Assembly: GCF_014207255.1 (NCBI RefSeq)
Contig: NZ_JACHCZ010000003.1
Span: 186,001-250,000 of the forward strand
Source of the DNA: Pseudomonas sp. JAI120
GTDB taxonomy: Bacteria; Pseudomonadota; Gammaproteobacteria; Pseudomonadales; Pseudomonadaceae
Direction: 5' to 3'
Length of the DNA stretch: 64,000 nucleotides
Every line of letters starts with the position of its first letter. Position 1 is the first letter of the stretch. Shown piece by piece: positions 32,467 through 41,617 of this stretch. The notes beneath the pieces are model-generated. The model made no database searches, was not told the DNA's origin, and worked only from the letters and a program-made list of their open reading frames with translations. The position numbers and the translations under genes are program-made.

Positions 32467-34365
32467 ATGTCCTTTGCTTCCCTCGGTCTCTCCGAGGCTT
32501 TAGTCCGCGCCATCGAGGCAGCGGGCTATACCGAGCCTACTCCGGTGCAACAGCGGGCTATTCCCGCCGTGTTGCAAGGTCGCGACCTGATGGTTGCGGC
32601 TCAGACAGGTACTGGTAAAACCGGCGGCTTCGCCCTCCCGATTCTGGAGCGGTTGTTCCCCAACGGTCACCCGGACAAATCCCAGCGTCACGGCCCGCGC
32701 CAACCGCGCGTACTGGTCCTGACCCCTACCCGCGAACTCGCCGCCCAGGTGCACGACAGCTTCAAGCTGTACGCCCGCGACCTGAAGTTCGTCAGCGCCT
32801 GCATCTTCGGCGGCGTCGGCATGAACCCACAGGTTCAGGCCATGTCCCGCGGTGTTGACGTGCTGGTGGCGTGCCCCGGTCGTTTGCTCGACCTGTGCGG
32901 CCAAGGCAGCGTCGATTTGTCCCACGTGGAAATCCTCGTGCTGGACGAAGCCGACCGCATGCTCGACATGGGCTTTGTCCATGACGTGAAGAAGGTCCTC
33001 GCCCGCCTGCCGGCCAAACGTCAGAACCTGCTGTTCTCGGCAACGTTCTCCCAAGACATCACTGCCCTGGCCGGCAAGCTGCTGCACAACCCGGAACGTA
33101 TCGAAGTCACGCCGCCGAACACCACGGTCGAGCGTATCGAGCAACGCGTCTTCCGCCTGGCTGCCAGCCACAAGCGTTCATTGCTGGCGCACCTGATCAC
33201 TGCCGGCGCCTGGGAACAGGTGCTGGTGTTCACCCGCACCAAGCACGGCGCCAACCGCCTGGCCGAGTACCTGGACAAGCACGGCCTCACCGCCGTCGCC
33301 ATCCACGGCAACAAGAGCCAGAACGCCCGCACCAAAGCCCTGGCCGACTTCAAGGCCGGTGAAGTGCGCATCCTGGTCGCCACCGATATCGCCGCACGCG
33401 GCCTGGACATCGACCAGTTGCCACACGTGGTCAACTTCGAGCTGCCAAACGTCGACGAAGACTACGTGCACCGTATCGGCCGTACCGGCCGTGCCGGTCG
33501 TTCGGGTGAAGCCATTTCCCTGGTTGCTCCGGACGAAGAGAAACTGCTGAAAAGCATCGAACGCATGACCAAGCAGAAAATCGCCGATGGTGACCTGATG
33601 GGCTTCGATGCCAGCGCCGTTGAGGCCGAGAAGCCTGAAGTGCGTGAACGTCCGGACGTGCGCAACCCACGTAACCCACGCGGTCCAAAGGGCGATGGCC
33701 CGAATGGCGGCGGTGGTGGCGGTGGTCGTCGCGACAAGGGCAAAGACAAAGGCGGCAAGGAAAAAGCGCCCACCAACGGCCGTGGCGAACGCCCAGCCCG
33801 CGAGCAGAAGCCCCGTGAAGGCACCCCGGCCCGCGAACAGCGCCAGCCGAGCCAGCCGCCACGTGCCACAGCCGACCGCGCCCCCGACGAGTTCCTCGAC
33901 GACGACGTGGATAACTTTGGTAACCGCGTTGACTACGTACCCCAGGCCAAACCAGCCCAGGGCCGTGGCCGTCGTCCAGGTGCTCCGGCGCCGGGCGCAG
34001 CTGCCGGGACTGGCGCTCCACGTGGCGGCCAGCCTCAGGGCGGTCGTCAGAACGGCCCGCGCAACAGCAGCGGCGGCACGACCGGCACCCCGCCGGCCAA
34101 GCGCAGCGGCCCGCGTAACGGTGCACCGCGTGACGGCCAGGCGCGTCGCGAAGATTCGCGCAGCAACAACCGCCGCCCGGCCCGTGATGACCAGCCGCGG
34201 CTGTCCGAGCCAGCGGTGCAAAACCCGCGTGGCGGCCCGGCGCCGAAGATCATCCACAAGGAGTCGAAGGCTGATCGCTTCCCGACACCTGAGCAGTTGG
34301 ATCAACTGCCAGGCCGTCCTCGTGGTGAAAAACCGGCATTGCTGACCCGCAACCGCGAGGCATAA
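32467..34365 (+). CDS. rhlE: DEAD-box RNA helicase RhlE
   Basis: The 632-residue protein has the full set of helicase motifs in the first 380 residues: Q motif region EPTPVQQRAIP, Walker A AQTGTGKT, PTRELAAQ, Walker B DEAD (VLDEADRMLD), SAT (FSATF), and ATDIAARGLDID and HRIGRTGRAGR. The last 240 residues form a low-complexity Arg/Gly/Pro/Asn-rich tail that likely binds RNA. It unwinds short RNA duplexes in the cytoplasm. AGGATTAC precedes ATG 32467. A strong terminator follows. Confidence 0.96.
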   Translation: MSFASLGLSEALVRAIEAAGYTEPTPVQQRAIPAVLQGRDLMVAAQTGTGKTGGFALPILERLFPNGHPDKSQRHGPRQPRVLVLTPTRELAAQVHDSFKLYARDLKFVSACIFGGVGMNPQVQAMSRGVDVLVACPGRLLDLCGQGSVDLSHVEILVLDEADRMLDMGFVHDVKKVLARLPAKRQNLLFSATFSQDITALAGKLLHNPERIEVTPPNTTVERIEQRVFRLAASHKRSLLAHLITAGAWEQVLVFTRTKHGANRLAEYLDKHGLTAVAIHGNKSQNARTKALADFKAGEVRILVATDIAARGLDIDQLPHVVNFELPNVDEDYVHRIGRTGRAGRSGEAISLVAPDEEKLLKSIERMTKQKIADGDLMGFDASAVEAEKPEVRERPDVRNPRNPRGPKGDGPNGGGGGGGRRDKGKDKGGKEKAPTNGRGERPAREQKPREGTPAREQRQPSQPPRATADRAPDEFLDDDVDNFGNRVDYVPQAKPAQGRGRRPGAPAPGAAAGTGAPRGGQPQGGRQNGPRNSSGGTTGTPPAKRSGPRNGAPRDGQARREDSRSNNRRPARDDQPRLSEPAVQNPRGGPAPKIIHKESKADRFPTPEQLDQLPGRPRGEKPALLTRNREA

Positions 34366-34399
34366 AAAAAACCCGTATCGCGAGATACGGGTTTTTTTT
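34364..34399. terminator. Bidirectional Rho-independent terminator
   Basis: CCCGTATC (34372-34379) pairs with GATACGGG (34384-34391) around GCGA, with eight A on the left and eight T on the right. It serves rhlE (plus) and, beyond the short REP, the convergent yceI (minus). Confidence 0.93.
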
Positions 34400-34402
34400 G
34401 CC

Positions 34403-34429
34403 TGTAGGAGCGAGCTTGCTCGCTCCTGC
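34403..34429. repeat. Single REP unit (GTAGGAGCGAGC family)
   Basis: TAGGAGCGAGCTTGCTCGCT followed by CCTG is one near-palindromic REP of the family seen at 19349 and 29231, here without a partner. It lies in the convergent gap between rhlE and yceI. Confidence 0.75.
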
Positions 34430-34439
34430 CTGCGAAGCA

Positions 34440-35018
34440 TTACTTCGCTTTCACGCCTTCCAGCGAGATGTCCAGGTCGACAGTCTGGGAAGTCGGGCCT
34501 GGGCCTTTGATGCCGAAGTCGTTCAGGTCCAGCGTGGTCTTGGCGTTGAAGCCAGCACGTTCGCCGCCCCATGGATCCTTGCCTTCACCGTTGAACGTAG
34601 CCTTGAAGGTCACAGGCTTGGTCACGCCGTGGAAGGTCAGGTCGCCCGTCACGTCAGCAGTTTTTTCGCCGGTGGATTTAACCGCGGTGGACACGAACTT
34701 GGCGTCCGCGAACTTGGCAACGTCCAGGAAATCCTTGCTGGCGATGTGCTTGTCACGTTCAGCGTGGTTGGACCACAGGCTGGCGGTTTTCACGTCGACT
34801 GCGATTTTGCTGGCTTCAGGCTTGGCGGCATCCCAGCTGAACGTACCATCCCAGTCCTTGAAGGTACCGTGGATGTAGCTGTAGCCCAGGTGGCTGATTT
34901 TCCAGTCGATGAAGGCGTGTTGGCCTTCCTTGTCGATTTTGTAGTCAGCGGCCATCACCTGACCTGCAGACAGCAGCGCTGTACCGATTGCCAGAGCGGC
35001 GAGGGTCTTCTTCAACAT
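34440..35018 (-). CDS. YceI-family periplasmic lipid-binding protein
   Basis: The 192-residue protein has a signal peptide (MLKKTLAALAIGTALLSAG, cut near VMA) and the YceI beta-barrel pattern: ADYKIDKEGQHAFIDWKISHLG, FKDWDGTFSWD, HIASKDFLDVAKFADAKF and LTFHGVTKPVTFK. YceI proteins bind polyisoprenoid-like lipids in the periplasm. AAGGAATAG precedes ATG 35018. It follows the cytochrome b561 gene by 32 bases, and this pairing is common in Pseudomonas as I recall. Confidence 0.93.
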   Translation of the reverse strand: MLKKTLAALAIGTALLSAGQVMAADYKIDKEGQHAFIDWKISHLGYSYIHGTFKDWDGTFSWDAAKPEASKIAVDVKTASLWSNHAERDKHIASKDFLDVAKFADAKFVSTAVKSTGEKTADVTGDLTFHGVTKPVTFKATFNGEGKDPWGGERAGFNAKTTLDLNDFGIKGPGPTSQTVDLDISLEGVKAK

Positions 35019-35050
35019 GCTTTCTATTCCTTGTGAGTCGAGGTTGAACA

Positions 35051-35602
35051 TCAGGCTTTGCGCCCCAGCATTCGCGTGAGGGTCGCATCACGATCGATAA
35101 AGTGGTGTTTCAACGCAGCCACGCCGTGCAAGCCGGCGAAGACTACCAACACCCAAGCGAGGTACAGGTGCACCACGCCAGCGGTGTCTGCCTGGTCCGG
35201 TAGACCGGAAACCACGGCAGGAATTTCAAACAGGCCAAACACCGGGATACCGACACCGTCTGCGGTGGAAATCAGGTAACCGGCGATCATCACGGCAAAC
35301 AGCCCGAGATAAAGGAACGCGTGGCCGAACGCGGCACCGATGCGGGTCAAGCGGCTGTAACTGGCCAGCGGCGGAGGCGGCGGGCTGATCAGGCGCCAGA
35401 CGATTCGTACCAGCATGATGGCGAACAGCGTGATGCCAATGCTCTTGTGCAGGTCCGGCGCTTCTTTGCGCCAGGCGCTGTAATAGTCGAGACCGACCAT
35501 CCACAAGCCCAGGGCGAACAGGCCGAACACCACCAGGGCCACGCCCCAGTGCAAAACCATACTGACCCAGCCATAACGGGCCGGTGAGTTACGTAGCTGC
35601 AT
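35051..35602 (-). CDS. Cytochrome b561
   Basis: The 183-residue protein has four membrane helices with haem-ligand histidines in the expected places: SMVLHWGVALVVF, PDLHKSIGITLF, and GVVHLYLAWVLVVFAGLHGVAALKHHF. It should carry a b-type haem and pass electrons across the inner membrane. It is the first gene of a two-gene unit with the YceI protein, suggesting a shared role in a membrane redox or isoprenoid/quinone process. Confidence 0.93.
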   Translation of the reverse strand: MQLRNSPARYGWVSMVLHWGVALVVFGLFALGLWMVGLDYYSAWRKEAPDLHKSIGITLFAIMLVRIVWRLISPPPPPLASYSRLTRIGAAFGHAFLYLGLFAVMIAGYLISTADGVGIPVFGLFEIPAVVSGLPDQADTAGVVHLYLAWVLVVFAGLHGVAALKHHFIDRDATLTRMLGRKA

Positions 35603-35873
35603 GTACTTAATCCCGTAAGAGCTGCGCCCAGACTAGCGATTTACCTATCGAATTAAAGCGGAAAATTTCGCTTTGAAATATCGAGAAATACGATCTGGAG
35701 CGTATGCACAGTAAGTTAACCAAGGATTAAGGACTATTCCTAAGAAACGTGACAGTCCGTCCTACGTTTACTCCGAATTCCCCACAATGGCTTGTGACCC
35801 GGGCCACCATTGCATAGGCTTGCGCGATTGTTTCACCTGCGCCGCTCGCAGGACCGCTTCGAGGAGATCACCG

Positions 35874-37280
35874 ATGGGCTTGAACAACCAGTGGATGCAA
35901 CGCGACCTCGCGGTGCTGTGGCATCCCTGCACCCAGATGAAAGACCACCAGCAACTGCCGCTGATCCCGATCAAGCGCGGGGAAGGCGTCTGGCTGGAAG
36001 ACTTCGAAGGCAAGCGCTACCTCGACGCCGTCAGCTCCTGGTGGGTCAACGTCTTCGGCCACGCCAACCCGCGCATCAACCAGCGCATCAAGGACCAGGT
36101 CGACCAACTGGAACACGTGATCCTCGCCGGTTTCAGCCACCAGCCGGTGATCGAGTTGTCCGAGCGCCTGGTAAAGATGACCCCCGAGGGCCTGACCCGC
36201 TGCTTCTACGCCGATAACGGTTCGTCGTGCATCGAAGTCGCGCTGAAGATGAGCTTTCACTATTGGCTCAACCGTGGCCTGCCAAACAAAAAACGCTTCG
36301 TCACCCTCACCAACAGCTACCACGGCGAAACCATCGCCGCGATGTCGGTGGGCGACGTGCCGCTGTTTACCGAGACCTACAAGGCGCTGCTGCTGGACAC
36401 CATCAAAGTGCCGAGCCCCGATTGCTACCTGCGCCCCGAGGGCATGAGCTGGGAAGAACACTCGCGCAACCTGTTCATGGCCATGGAGCAGACCCTGGCC
36501 GAGCACCACGACACCGTCGCCGCCGTGATCGTCGAGCCGCTGATCCAGGGCGCCGGCGGCATGCGCATGTACCACCCGGTGTACCTCAAGCTGCTGCGCG
36601 AGGCCTGCGACCGCTATGGCGTGCACCTGATCCACGATGAAATCGCCGTGGGCTTCGGGCGCACCGGAACCATGTTCGCCTGTGAACAGGCCGGCATCCG
36701 TCCGGACTTCCTGTGTTTGTCCAAGGCCCTGACTGGCGGCTACCTGCCGTTGGCCGCCGTGGTCACCACCGATGACGTCTACGACGCGTTCTACGACGAC
36801 TACCCGACCCTGCGCGCCTTCCTGCACTCCCACAGCTACACCGGCAACCCGCTGGCATGCGCGGCGGCCCTGGCAACCCTGGATATTTTCGAAGAAGACA
36901 ACGTCATCGAAAACAACAAGGCCCTGGCCCAGCGCATGGCCACCGCAACGGCGCACTTGGTCGACCATCCGCATGTGTCGGAAGTACGCCAGACCGGCAT
37001 GGTGCTGGCCATCGAAATGGTCCAGGACAAGGCCACCAAGACCGCTTACCCGTGGCAGGAACGCCGTGGCCTGAAGGTATTCGAACACGCCCTGGAACGC
37101 GGCGCGCTGCTGCGGCCATTGGGCAGCGTGGTGTATTTCCTGCCGCCCTATGTGATTACGCCGGAGCAAATCGACTTCCTCGCCGAAGTTGCCAGCGAAG
37201 GCATCGACATCGCCACCAACAGCAAAGTCAGCGTGGCGGTGCCGAAGGACTTCCATCCCGGCTTCCGCGATCCGGGTTGA
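35874..37280 (+). CDS. bioA: Adenosylmethionine-8-amino-7-oxononanoate aminotransferase
   Basis: The 468-residue PLP enzyme fits BioA and class III aminotransferases. It has LWHPCTQMKDHQQLP at the start (the BioA signature), DAVSSWWVNVFGHANP, YADNGSSCIEVALKMSFHYW, IHDEIAVGFGRTG and the PLP lysine in LSKALTGGYLPLAAV. It converts KAPA to DAPA in biotin synthesis with SAM as amino donor. GAGGAGATC precedes ATG 35874; the longer frame is not supported. rsmE follows by 37 bases. The rest of the biotin genes are not in the window. Confidence 0.95.
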   Translation: MGLNNQWMQRDLAVLWHPCTQMKDHQQLPLIPIKRGEGVWLEDFEGKRYLDAVSSWWVNVFGHANPRINQRIKDQVDQLEHVILAGFSHQPVIELSERLVKMTPEGLTRCFYADNGSSCIEVALKMSFHYWLNRGLPNKKRFVTLTNSYHGETIAAMSVGDVPLFTETYKALLLDTIKVPSPDCYLRPEGMSWEEHSRNLFMAMEQTLAEHHDTVAAVIVEPLIQGAGGMRMYHPVYLKLLREACDRYGVHLIHDEIAVGFGRTGTMFACEQAGIRPDFLCLSKALTGGYLPLAAVVTTDDVYDAFYDDYPTLRAFLHSHSYTGNPLACAAALATLDIFEEDNVIENNKALAQRMATATAHLVDHPHVSEVRQTGMVLAIEMVQDKATKTAYPWQERRGLKVFEHALERGALLRPLGSVVYFLPPYVITPEQIDFLAEVASEGIDIATNSKVSVAVPKDFHPGFRDPG

Positions 37281-37317
37281 TTGCCGGCACACCTACACCT
37301 TTTTCCAGAGAACAGAA

Positions 37318-38037
37318 ATGAGACTGTCCCGCTTTTTCACCGACACCCCGCTGAGCCTCGGCGATCACGAACTGCCCGAAGCCCAGGCGCACTACATCAG
37401 CCGCGTACTGCGCATGGGCGAAGGTGACGCCGTGCAATTGTTCGACGGTTCCGGCCAGGAGTTCCTGGGCAGTCTGCTGGAAGTCGGTAAAAAACGCGTC
37501 ACCGTGCAACTGACGGAAAGCTTCGCCGGCCAGGCCGAATCGCCGCTGCACATCCACCTCGGCCAGGGCCTGTCCCGGGGCGAGCGCATGGATTGGGCGA
37601 TCCAGAAAGCCACCGAGCTGGGCGTCAACGCCATCACACCGATCTTCAGTGACCGCTGCGAAGTGCGCCTCAAGGACGAACGCGCCGACAAACGCCTGCT
37701 GCACTGGCGCCAGGTGGCGATCAGCGCGTGTGAGCAATGCGGGCGTTCGACGGTGCCGGTGATTCATCCGCCGTTGCTGCTGGCAGACTGGTTGAAGCAG
37801 GTCGAGGCGGATCTGAAGCTGGTGCTGCACCCGGTGGCCGAGCCAATGGTCAGCCATGCCAAGCCTGCGAGCCTGGCGTTTCTGATCGGGCCCGAGGGTG
37901 GGCTGACCGACAACGAAGTCGACACCGCCCAAGGCGCCGGCTTCCACGCCGCCCGCCTCGGCCCCCGCGTGTTGCGCACCGAGACTGCGCCCGTCGTCGC
38001 GTTGGCCGTCGCCCAACAACTCTGGGGCGACTTCTAA
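37318..38037 (+). CDS. rsmE: 16S rRNA (uracil-1498-N3)-methyltransferase
   Basis: The 239-residue protein is a SPOUT methyltransferase. It has the N-terminal PUA-like part MRLSRFFTD and HYISRVLRMGEGD, and the C-terminal trefoil-knot motifs LIGPEGGLTDNEVD and LGPRVLRTETAP. It modifies U1498 of 16S rRNA using SAM. The ATG at 37318 begins the homologous part; the open frame upstream overlaps bioA. Probably co-transcribed with bioA. Confidence 0.96.
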   Translation: MRLSRFFTDTPLSLGDHELPEAQAHYISRVLRMGEGDAVQLFDGSGQEFLGSLLEVGKKRVTVQLTESFAGQAESPLHIHLGQGLSRGERMDWAIQKATELGVNAITPIFSDRCEVRLKDERADKRLLHWRQVAISACEQCGRSTVPVIHPPLLLADWLKQVEADLKLVLHPVAEPMVSHAKPASLAFLIGPEGGLTDNEVDTAQGAGFHAARLGPRVLRTETAPVVALAVAQQLWGDF

Positions 38038-38050
38038 CTGTGGGAGGTGA

Positions 38051-38953
38051 TCAGTCCACCGGATCGCTGATCGGCTTGGCAATGATCGCCTTCAACTCAC
38101 TGGTCATCGGGAATTCCAGGTTCAAGCCCTTGGGCGGAATCGGCTGTTCAAACCAGCGCTGGTAAATCCCGTTGATCTCCCCCGAGCGGTACAGGTCGCC
38201 GAGGGTCTCGTTGACCACCGCGAGAAACTGCGGGTCATCCTTGCGCACCATGCAGCTGTAGATCTCCCGCGACTGTTCCTCGCCCACCACCACCCAGTTA
38301 TGCGGGTCGCGGGCTTTGGCGCGTTCGCCGTAGAGCAATGCATCGTCCATATAGAACGCGGCCGCGCGGCCCGTCTCGAGCATCTTGAATGCCTCGCCGT
38401 GGTCCTTGGCGCTGATGACGAACATATTGCTCTTGTGCTCGGCGTTGTAACGCTTGAGAAAACGCTCGTTGGTGGTGCCGGCGGTGGTCACCACGTTCTT
38501 GCCCCCCAGGTCGGCGAAGCCCTTGATGCCGCTGTCTTTAGCCGTCAGCAACTGGCCTTTCACGTAAATAAACCCGTAGGAAAACGCCACCTGTTTCTGC
38601 CGCTCGGCGGTCACCCCGGTGGAACCGCACTCCAGGTCGACAGTGCCGTTCTGCACCAGCGGAATGCGCGTCTGAGAGGTCACCAGGTTGTACTTCACCT
38701 TAAGGTCGGCCACCCCGGTTTTCTGCTGGATACGCTCGACGATCTTGCTGGCCAGGTCCACCGAATAGCCCATCGGCTTGCCGCTGTGATCGCCCACGTA
38801 GGAAAACGGCACCGACGCGTCGCGATAACCCAGGGTGATGGACTTGGCGTTGGCGATCTTGCCCAGCGTACCGTCCAGCGGCGCCTGATTGGCATGGGCG
38901 TGTGCCCCCAGCAAAAGGCCCAGGGTGCAGCCGGTCAACAGGATTTTTTTCAT
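38051..38953 (-). CDS. Amino-acid ABC transporter periplasmic binding protein
   Basis: The 300-residue protein has a signal peptide (MKKILLTGCTLGLLLGAHAHA) and the family 3 binding domain with SITLGYRDASVPFSYVGDHSGKPMGYSVDLA, CGSTGVTAERQKQVAFS and TTAGTTNERFLKRYN, close to glutamate/aspartate-binding GltI/AatJ proteins. GGAGAAT precedes the ATG. It follows a RidA and a DadA-like gene on the same strand, suggesting uptake of an amino acid that they then oxidise. No permease is adjacent. Confidence 0.88.
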   Translation of the reverse strand: MKKILLTGCTLGLLLGAHAHANQAPLDGTLGKIANAKSITLGYRDASVPFSYVGDHSGKPMGYSVDLASKIVERIQQKTGVADLKVKYNLVTSQTRIPLVQNGTVDLECGSTGVTAERQKQVAFSYGFIYVKGQLLTAKDSGIKGFADLGGKNVVTTAGTTNERFLKRYNAEHKSNMFVISAKDHGEAFKMLETGRAAAFYMDDALLYGERAKARDPHNWVVVGEEQSREIYSCMVRKDDPQFLAVVNETLGDLYRSGEINGIYQRWFEQPIPPKGLNLEFPMTSELKAIIAKPISDPVD

Positions 38954-38978
38954 TGTTATTCTCCGTTGGTCTTTAACG

Positions 38979-39329
38979 TTATTTACGTACAGCTATCACG
39001 CTGATTTCCACCAGCACACTCGGCCGTGCCAGTTCCGCCTGCAAGGTGGTGCGCGTCGGCGCCATCCCCGGCGATAGCCAGGCGGCCCATACGTCATTCA
39101 TCGGCGCGAAACCGCTGCCGATGTCTTTCAAGTAAATGGTCGCGTTCAGCAAATGATCCTTGTCACTGCCGGCCTGGGCCAGCAGCGCATCGACCTTGGC
39201 CAGCACTTCGCGGGTTTGCGTCGCCACATCCTGGCCTTCGCCGGGCACCTGGCCCGAAAGGAATACCAGATCCTTGAACGTGACGGCGCCGGACAGTCGG
39301 TCGTTGCTGCTGATTCGGTTGATGGTCAT
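38979..39329 (-). CDS. RidA-family enamine/imine deaminase
   Basis: The 116-residue protein is a RidA (YjgF/YER057c/UK114) member: FLSGQVPGEGQDVATQTREVLAKVDALLAQAG, then NATIYLKDIG and PTRTTLQAELARPSVLVEI, with the conserved Arg of the PTRTT region. RidA proteins hydrolyse reactive imines released by PLP or flavin enzymes. It begins 10 bases after the DadA-like oxidase stop, which is the expected partner because that reaction yields an imino acid. AAGGATGC precedes ATG 39329. Confidence 0.93.
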   Translation of the reverse strand: MTINRISSNDRLSGAVTFKDLVFLSGQVPGEGQDVATQTREVLAKVDALLAQAGSDKDHLLNATIYLKDIGSGFAPMNDVWAAWLSPGMAPTRTTLQAELARPSVLVEISVIAVRK

Positions 39330-39339
39330 GGAAGCATCC

Positions 39340-40587
39340 TTATGCAGCGCGGGGCGCCAGGCCCTGCATATCAATGGAAGGTAGGTGGTGGTCGATCAGT
39401 TCGGCCAGTAATTGGCCGCTGCCACACGCCAGGGTAAAGCCGAGGGCGCCGTGGCCCAGGTTCAGCCACAGGTTGCGATAGACACTGGGGCCAATCAGCG
39501 GCACACCGGTCGGGGTGGCCGGGCGCATACCGGCCCATTCCACGGCATGGGCATAGTCGCCAGCTGTAGGAAATGTCTCGATCGCCTGACGTTTCATCAG
39601 CGCCAGGCGCTTGGGCTCAAGGCTGGCGTCAAAGCCGACGATATCCACCATAGCCGCCACCCGCAGTTGTTCGCCAATACGCGCGTAGACAATCTTGCGG
39701 TCGTAGTCGGTAATGCTCACATTCGGCGCTTGGTGCTGCGCGCCAATCGGCACGCTGAGGCTGTAGCCCTTGAGCGGATACAGTGGCAATGACAACCCCG
39801 GCAACGCCAACTCGGCGCTGCGATGACCGGCCGCGAGCACCAGGTGTTCCACTGGCATCACTTCGCCACCCAACTCGATGGCCTGCACCGCGCCACCCGC
39901 ATGGCGAATCCCGGTGACCTTGCGCCCCAGCAAAAAGGTGCAGCGCCCCGACGCTTCAAGGCGTGCCGCCAGCTGTTGGCAGAAGGCATGACAGTCCGCC
40001 ACTTCCTCATTCGGCGTGTAGATCCCCCCGACAAACTCCTCCGCCGCCTGCGCCAGCGCCGGCTCCAGGCGCGCACAATCCAGCGTCGACAGTACCTGTT
40101 GTTGCAGGATATCGGTGACCTTGCTGCGCGCGCGCTCAAAGGTGTCGGCATTACGAAAGGTCACCAGCTTGCCATTACGCCGCCAGTTGAAAGCGTCCAA
40201 GCGATCGTCGACGCGCCATTGCTGCAGGGTGTTTTGACTCAGGCTTGCCAGGCGTAGCAAATGGGCGGCATTACGCTTGTTCACCGAGCCCCGGCAGGCG
40301 CCGATAAAGGCGGCCATCCAGCGCCATTGCTGAGGGTCCAGGCGGGGGCGCAGCTTCAGCGGCGAGTCACCGCGCAGTAACCAGCCAATCGCCTGCAGCG
40401 GCACTCCCGCATCAGCCAGCGGTGCGACATAGCGGTAGGACAATTGCCCGCCATTGGCGAAACTGGTTTCGCTGCCCAAGGTGTCGCGCGCATCGATCAC
40501 CGTCACTTCATGGCCGGCACGCACCAGCGCATAAGCACTCGCCAGGCCGATAACCCCACCGCCAATGATGCAAACCTGCCTGGCCAT
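39340..40587 (-). CDS. D-amino-acid dehydrogenase (DadA-like FAD oxidoreductase)
   Basis: The 415-residue protein begins with an FAD dinucleotide fold (VCIIGGGVIGLASAYALVRAGHEVTVID) and ends GALGFTLACGSGQLLAELI, the DadA pattern; GETS-like SETSFANGGQLSY follows the first strand. It should oxidise D-amino acids to 2-oxo acids on the membrane side. GGAGGTC before ATG 40587 sets the start. It heads the unit dadA-like - ridA - binding protein and is divergent from a LysR gene. Whether it is the main DadA or a paralogue cannot be told here, so no symbol is given. Confidence 0.9.
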   Translation of the reverse strand: MARQVCIIGGGVIGLASAYALVRAGHEVTVIDARDTLGSETSFANGGQLSYRYVAPLADAGVPLQAIGWLLRGDSPLKLRPRLDPQQWRWMAAFIGACRGSVNKRNAAHLLRLASLSQNTLQQWRVDDRLDAFNWRRNGKLVTFRNADTFERARSKVTDILQQQVLSTLDCARLEPALAQAAEEFVGGIYTPNEEVADCHAFCQQLAARLEASGRCTFLLGRKVTGIRHAGGAVQAIELGGEVMPVEHLVLAAGHRSAELALPGLSLPLYPLKGYSLSVPIGAQHQAPNVSITDYDRKIVYARIGEQLRVAAMVDIVGFDASLEPKRLALMKRQAIETFPTAGDYAHAVEWAGMRPATPTGVPLIGPSVYRNLWLNLGHGALGFTLACGSGQLLAELIDHHLPSIDMQGLAPRAA

Positions 40588-40670
40588 CCCGACCTCCAGC
40601 CCTTGAATAAGTAGACTCAAGCGTAGGCGCAGGTGACAGGCCAGCGACAATGAATAAAGATGGACCACCT

Positions 40671-40685
40671 ATAAACAAAGGTTAT
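40671..40685. promoter_or_regulatory. Candidate LysR operator (T-N11-A)
   Basis: ATAAAC and GGTTAT form a 6-bp imperfect inverted repeat with a 3-base centre and contain the T-N11-A signature. The site lies 10 bases before the LysR start codon and upstream of the divergent dadA-like gene. Confidence 0.4.
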
Positions 40686-40694
40686 GGACTTGCC

Positions 40695-41597
40695 ATGCGC
40701 TTGCGTCATATCGAAATCTTCCAGGCCATCCGCCAGACCGGCTCCGTCAGTGCGGCTGCGCAGTTGCTGCATGTGTCGCAACCGGCGGTGACCAAGGTGT
40801 TGCAGCATGCCGAGTTGCAGCTAGGCTTTCCGCTGTTCCTGCGGGTGCGCGGTAAATTGCAGCCCACGCCGGAAGCCCTGGCGCTGGAAAGCGAGGTCGA
40901 GAAAGTCACCGAGAGCCTGCAAGGTGTGCGACGCCTGGCCAAGAGCTTGCGCCGCGCCCCAGGGCAAAGCGTGCGGGTTGGCGCAATCCCGGCGTTGGCG
41001 CTGTCGCTGTTGCCACCGGCGATTCTGGAATGGAAGCGCGACTACCCGGACATCGCGTGCGAGCTGTCCAGCGACCATAGCCGCGAGCTGGTGCAAAAAC
41101 TGCTGATGCGTGAAATCGACCTGGCGTTGACCCTCAACTTCTCCGGCCATCCTGGGTTGACCACACAGGTGCTGGCCAATGGCGTGTTGGTGGCCCTGGC
41201 GTCGAAAAACTACTGGCCAGACGCAGCACTGCATCAGGCGCTGCCACTGGCTGAGCTGGCGGGTGCGCCGTTGATTGGCCTGTCCAGCGCTGACCCGCTG
41301 GCGGCGAAACTCGACAGCTACCTGGAACATGTCGACCCACCGCCTCGAGTGACGATTTCAGTGCAAACCTATTCCCTGGCCCGGGCGATGGTGGAATCCG
41401 GCGCCGGCTTGACGGTCATCGATCCGTTCACGGCGTTGGGCGCCTCAACGGCCACCACCTGCATCCGCACGCTCACACCGCCGCTGCCGATCACCCTCTA
41501 CGCCCTGACCCGCGCCGATGAACCACCGCCGCATATGCTGGCAAACCTGTTGGAGATCCTGAGCAAGCGCGCAGGCGAGTTATTGGCGCGCCTCTAA
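40695..41597 (+). CDS. LysR-type regulator of the D-amino-acid locus
   Basis: The 300-residue protein has a LysR HTH (HIEIFQAIRQTGSVSAAAQLLHVSQPAVTKVLQHAE) and an effector domain. It is divergent from the dadA-like - ridA - binding-protein unit, so it probably controls that unit in response to the amino acid it degrades. ATG 40695 has GGA 6 bases upstream; the open frame reaches 40650 without support. Convergent with the hemolysin III gene. Confidence 0.92.
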   Translation: MRLRHIEIFQAIRQTGSVSAAAQLLHVSQPAVTKVLQHAELQLGFPLFLRVRGKLQPTPEALALESEVEKVTESLQGVRRLAKSLRRAPGQSVRVGAIPALALSLLPPAILEWKRDYPDIACELSSDHSRELVQKLLMREIDLALTLNFSGHPGLTTQVLANGVLVALASKNYWPDAALHQALPLAELAGAPLIGLSSADPLAAKLDSYLEHVDPPPRVTISVQTYSLARAMVESGAGLTVIDPFTALGASTATTCIRTLTPPLPITLYALTRADEPPPHMLANLLEILSKRAGELLARL

Positions 41598-41617
41598 GGA
41601 CACCGCCCCTCCCACAT

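Noticed and set aside
35603..35873. A longer bioA start at 35787
   Set aside because: The extra 29 residues are Cys- and Arg-rich and unlike BioA; GAGGAGATC lies just before the ATG at 35874.
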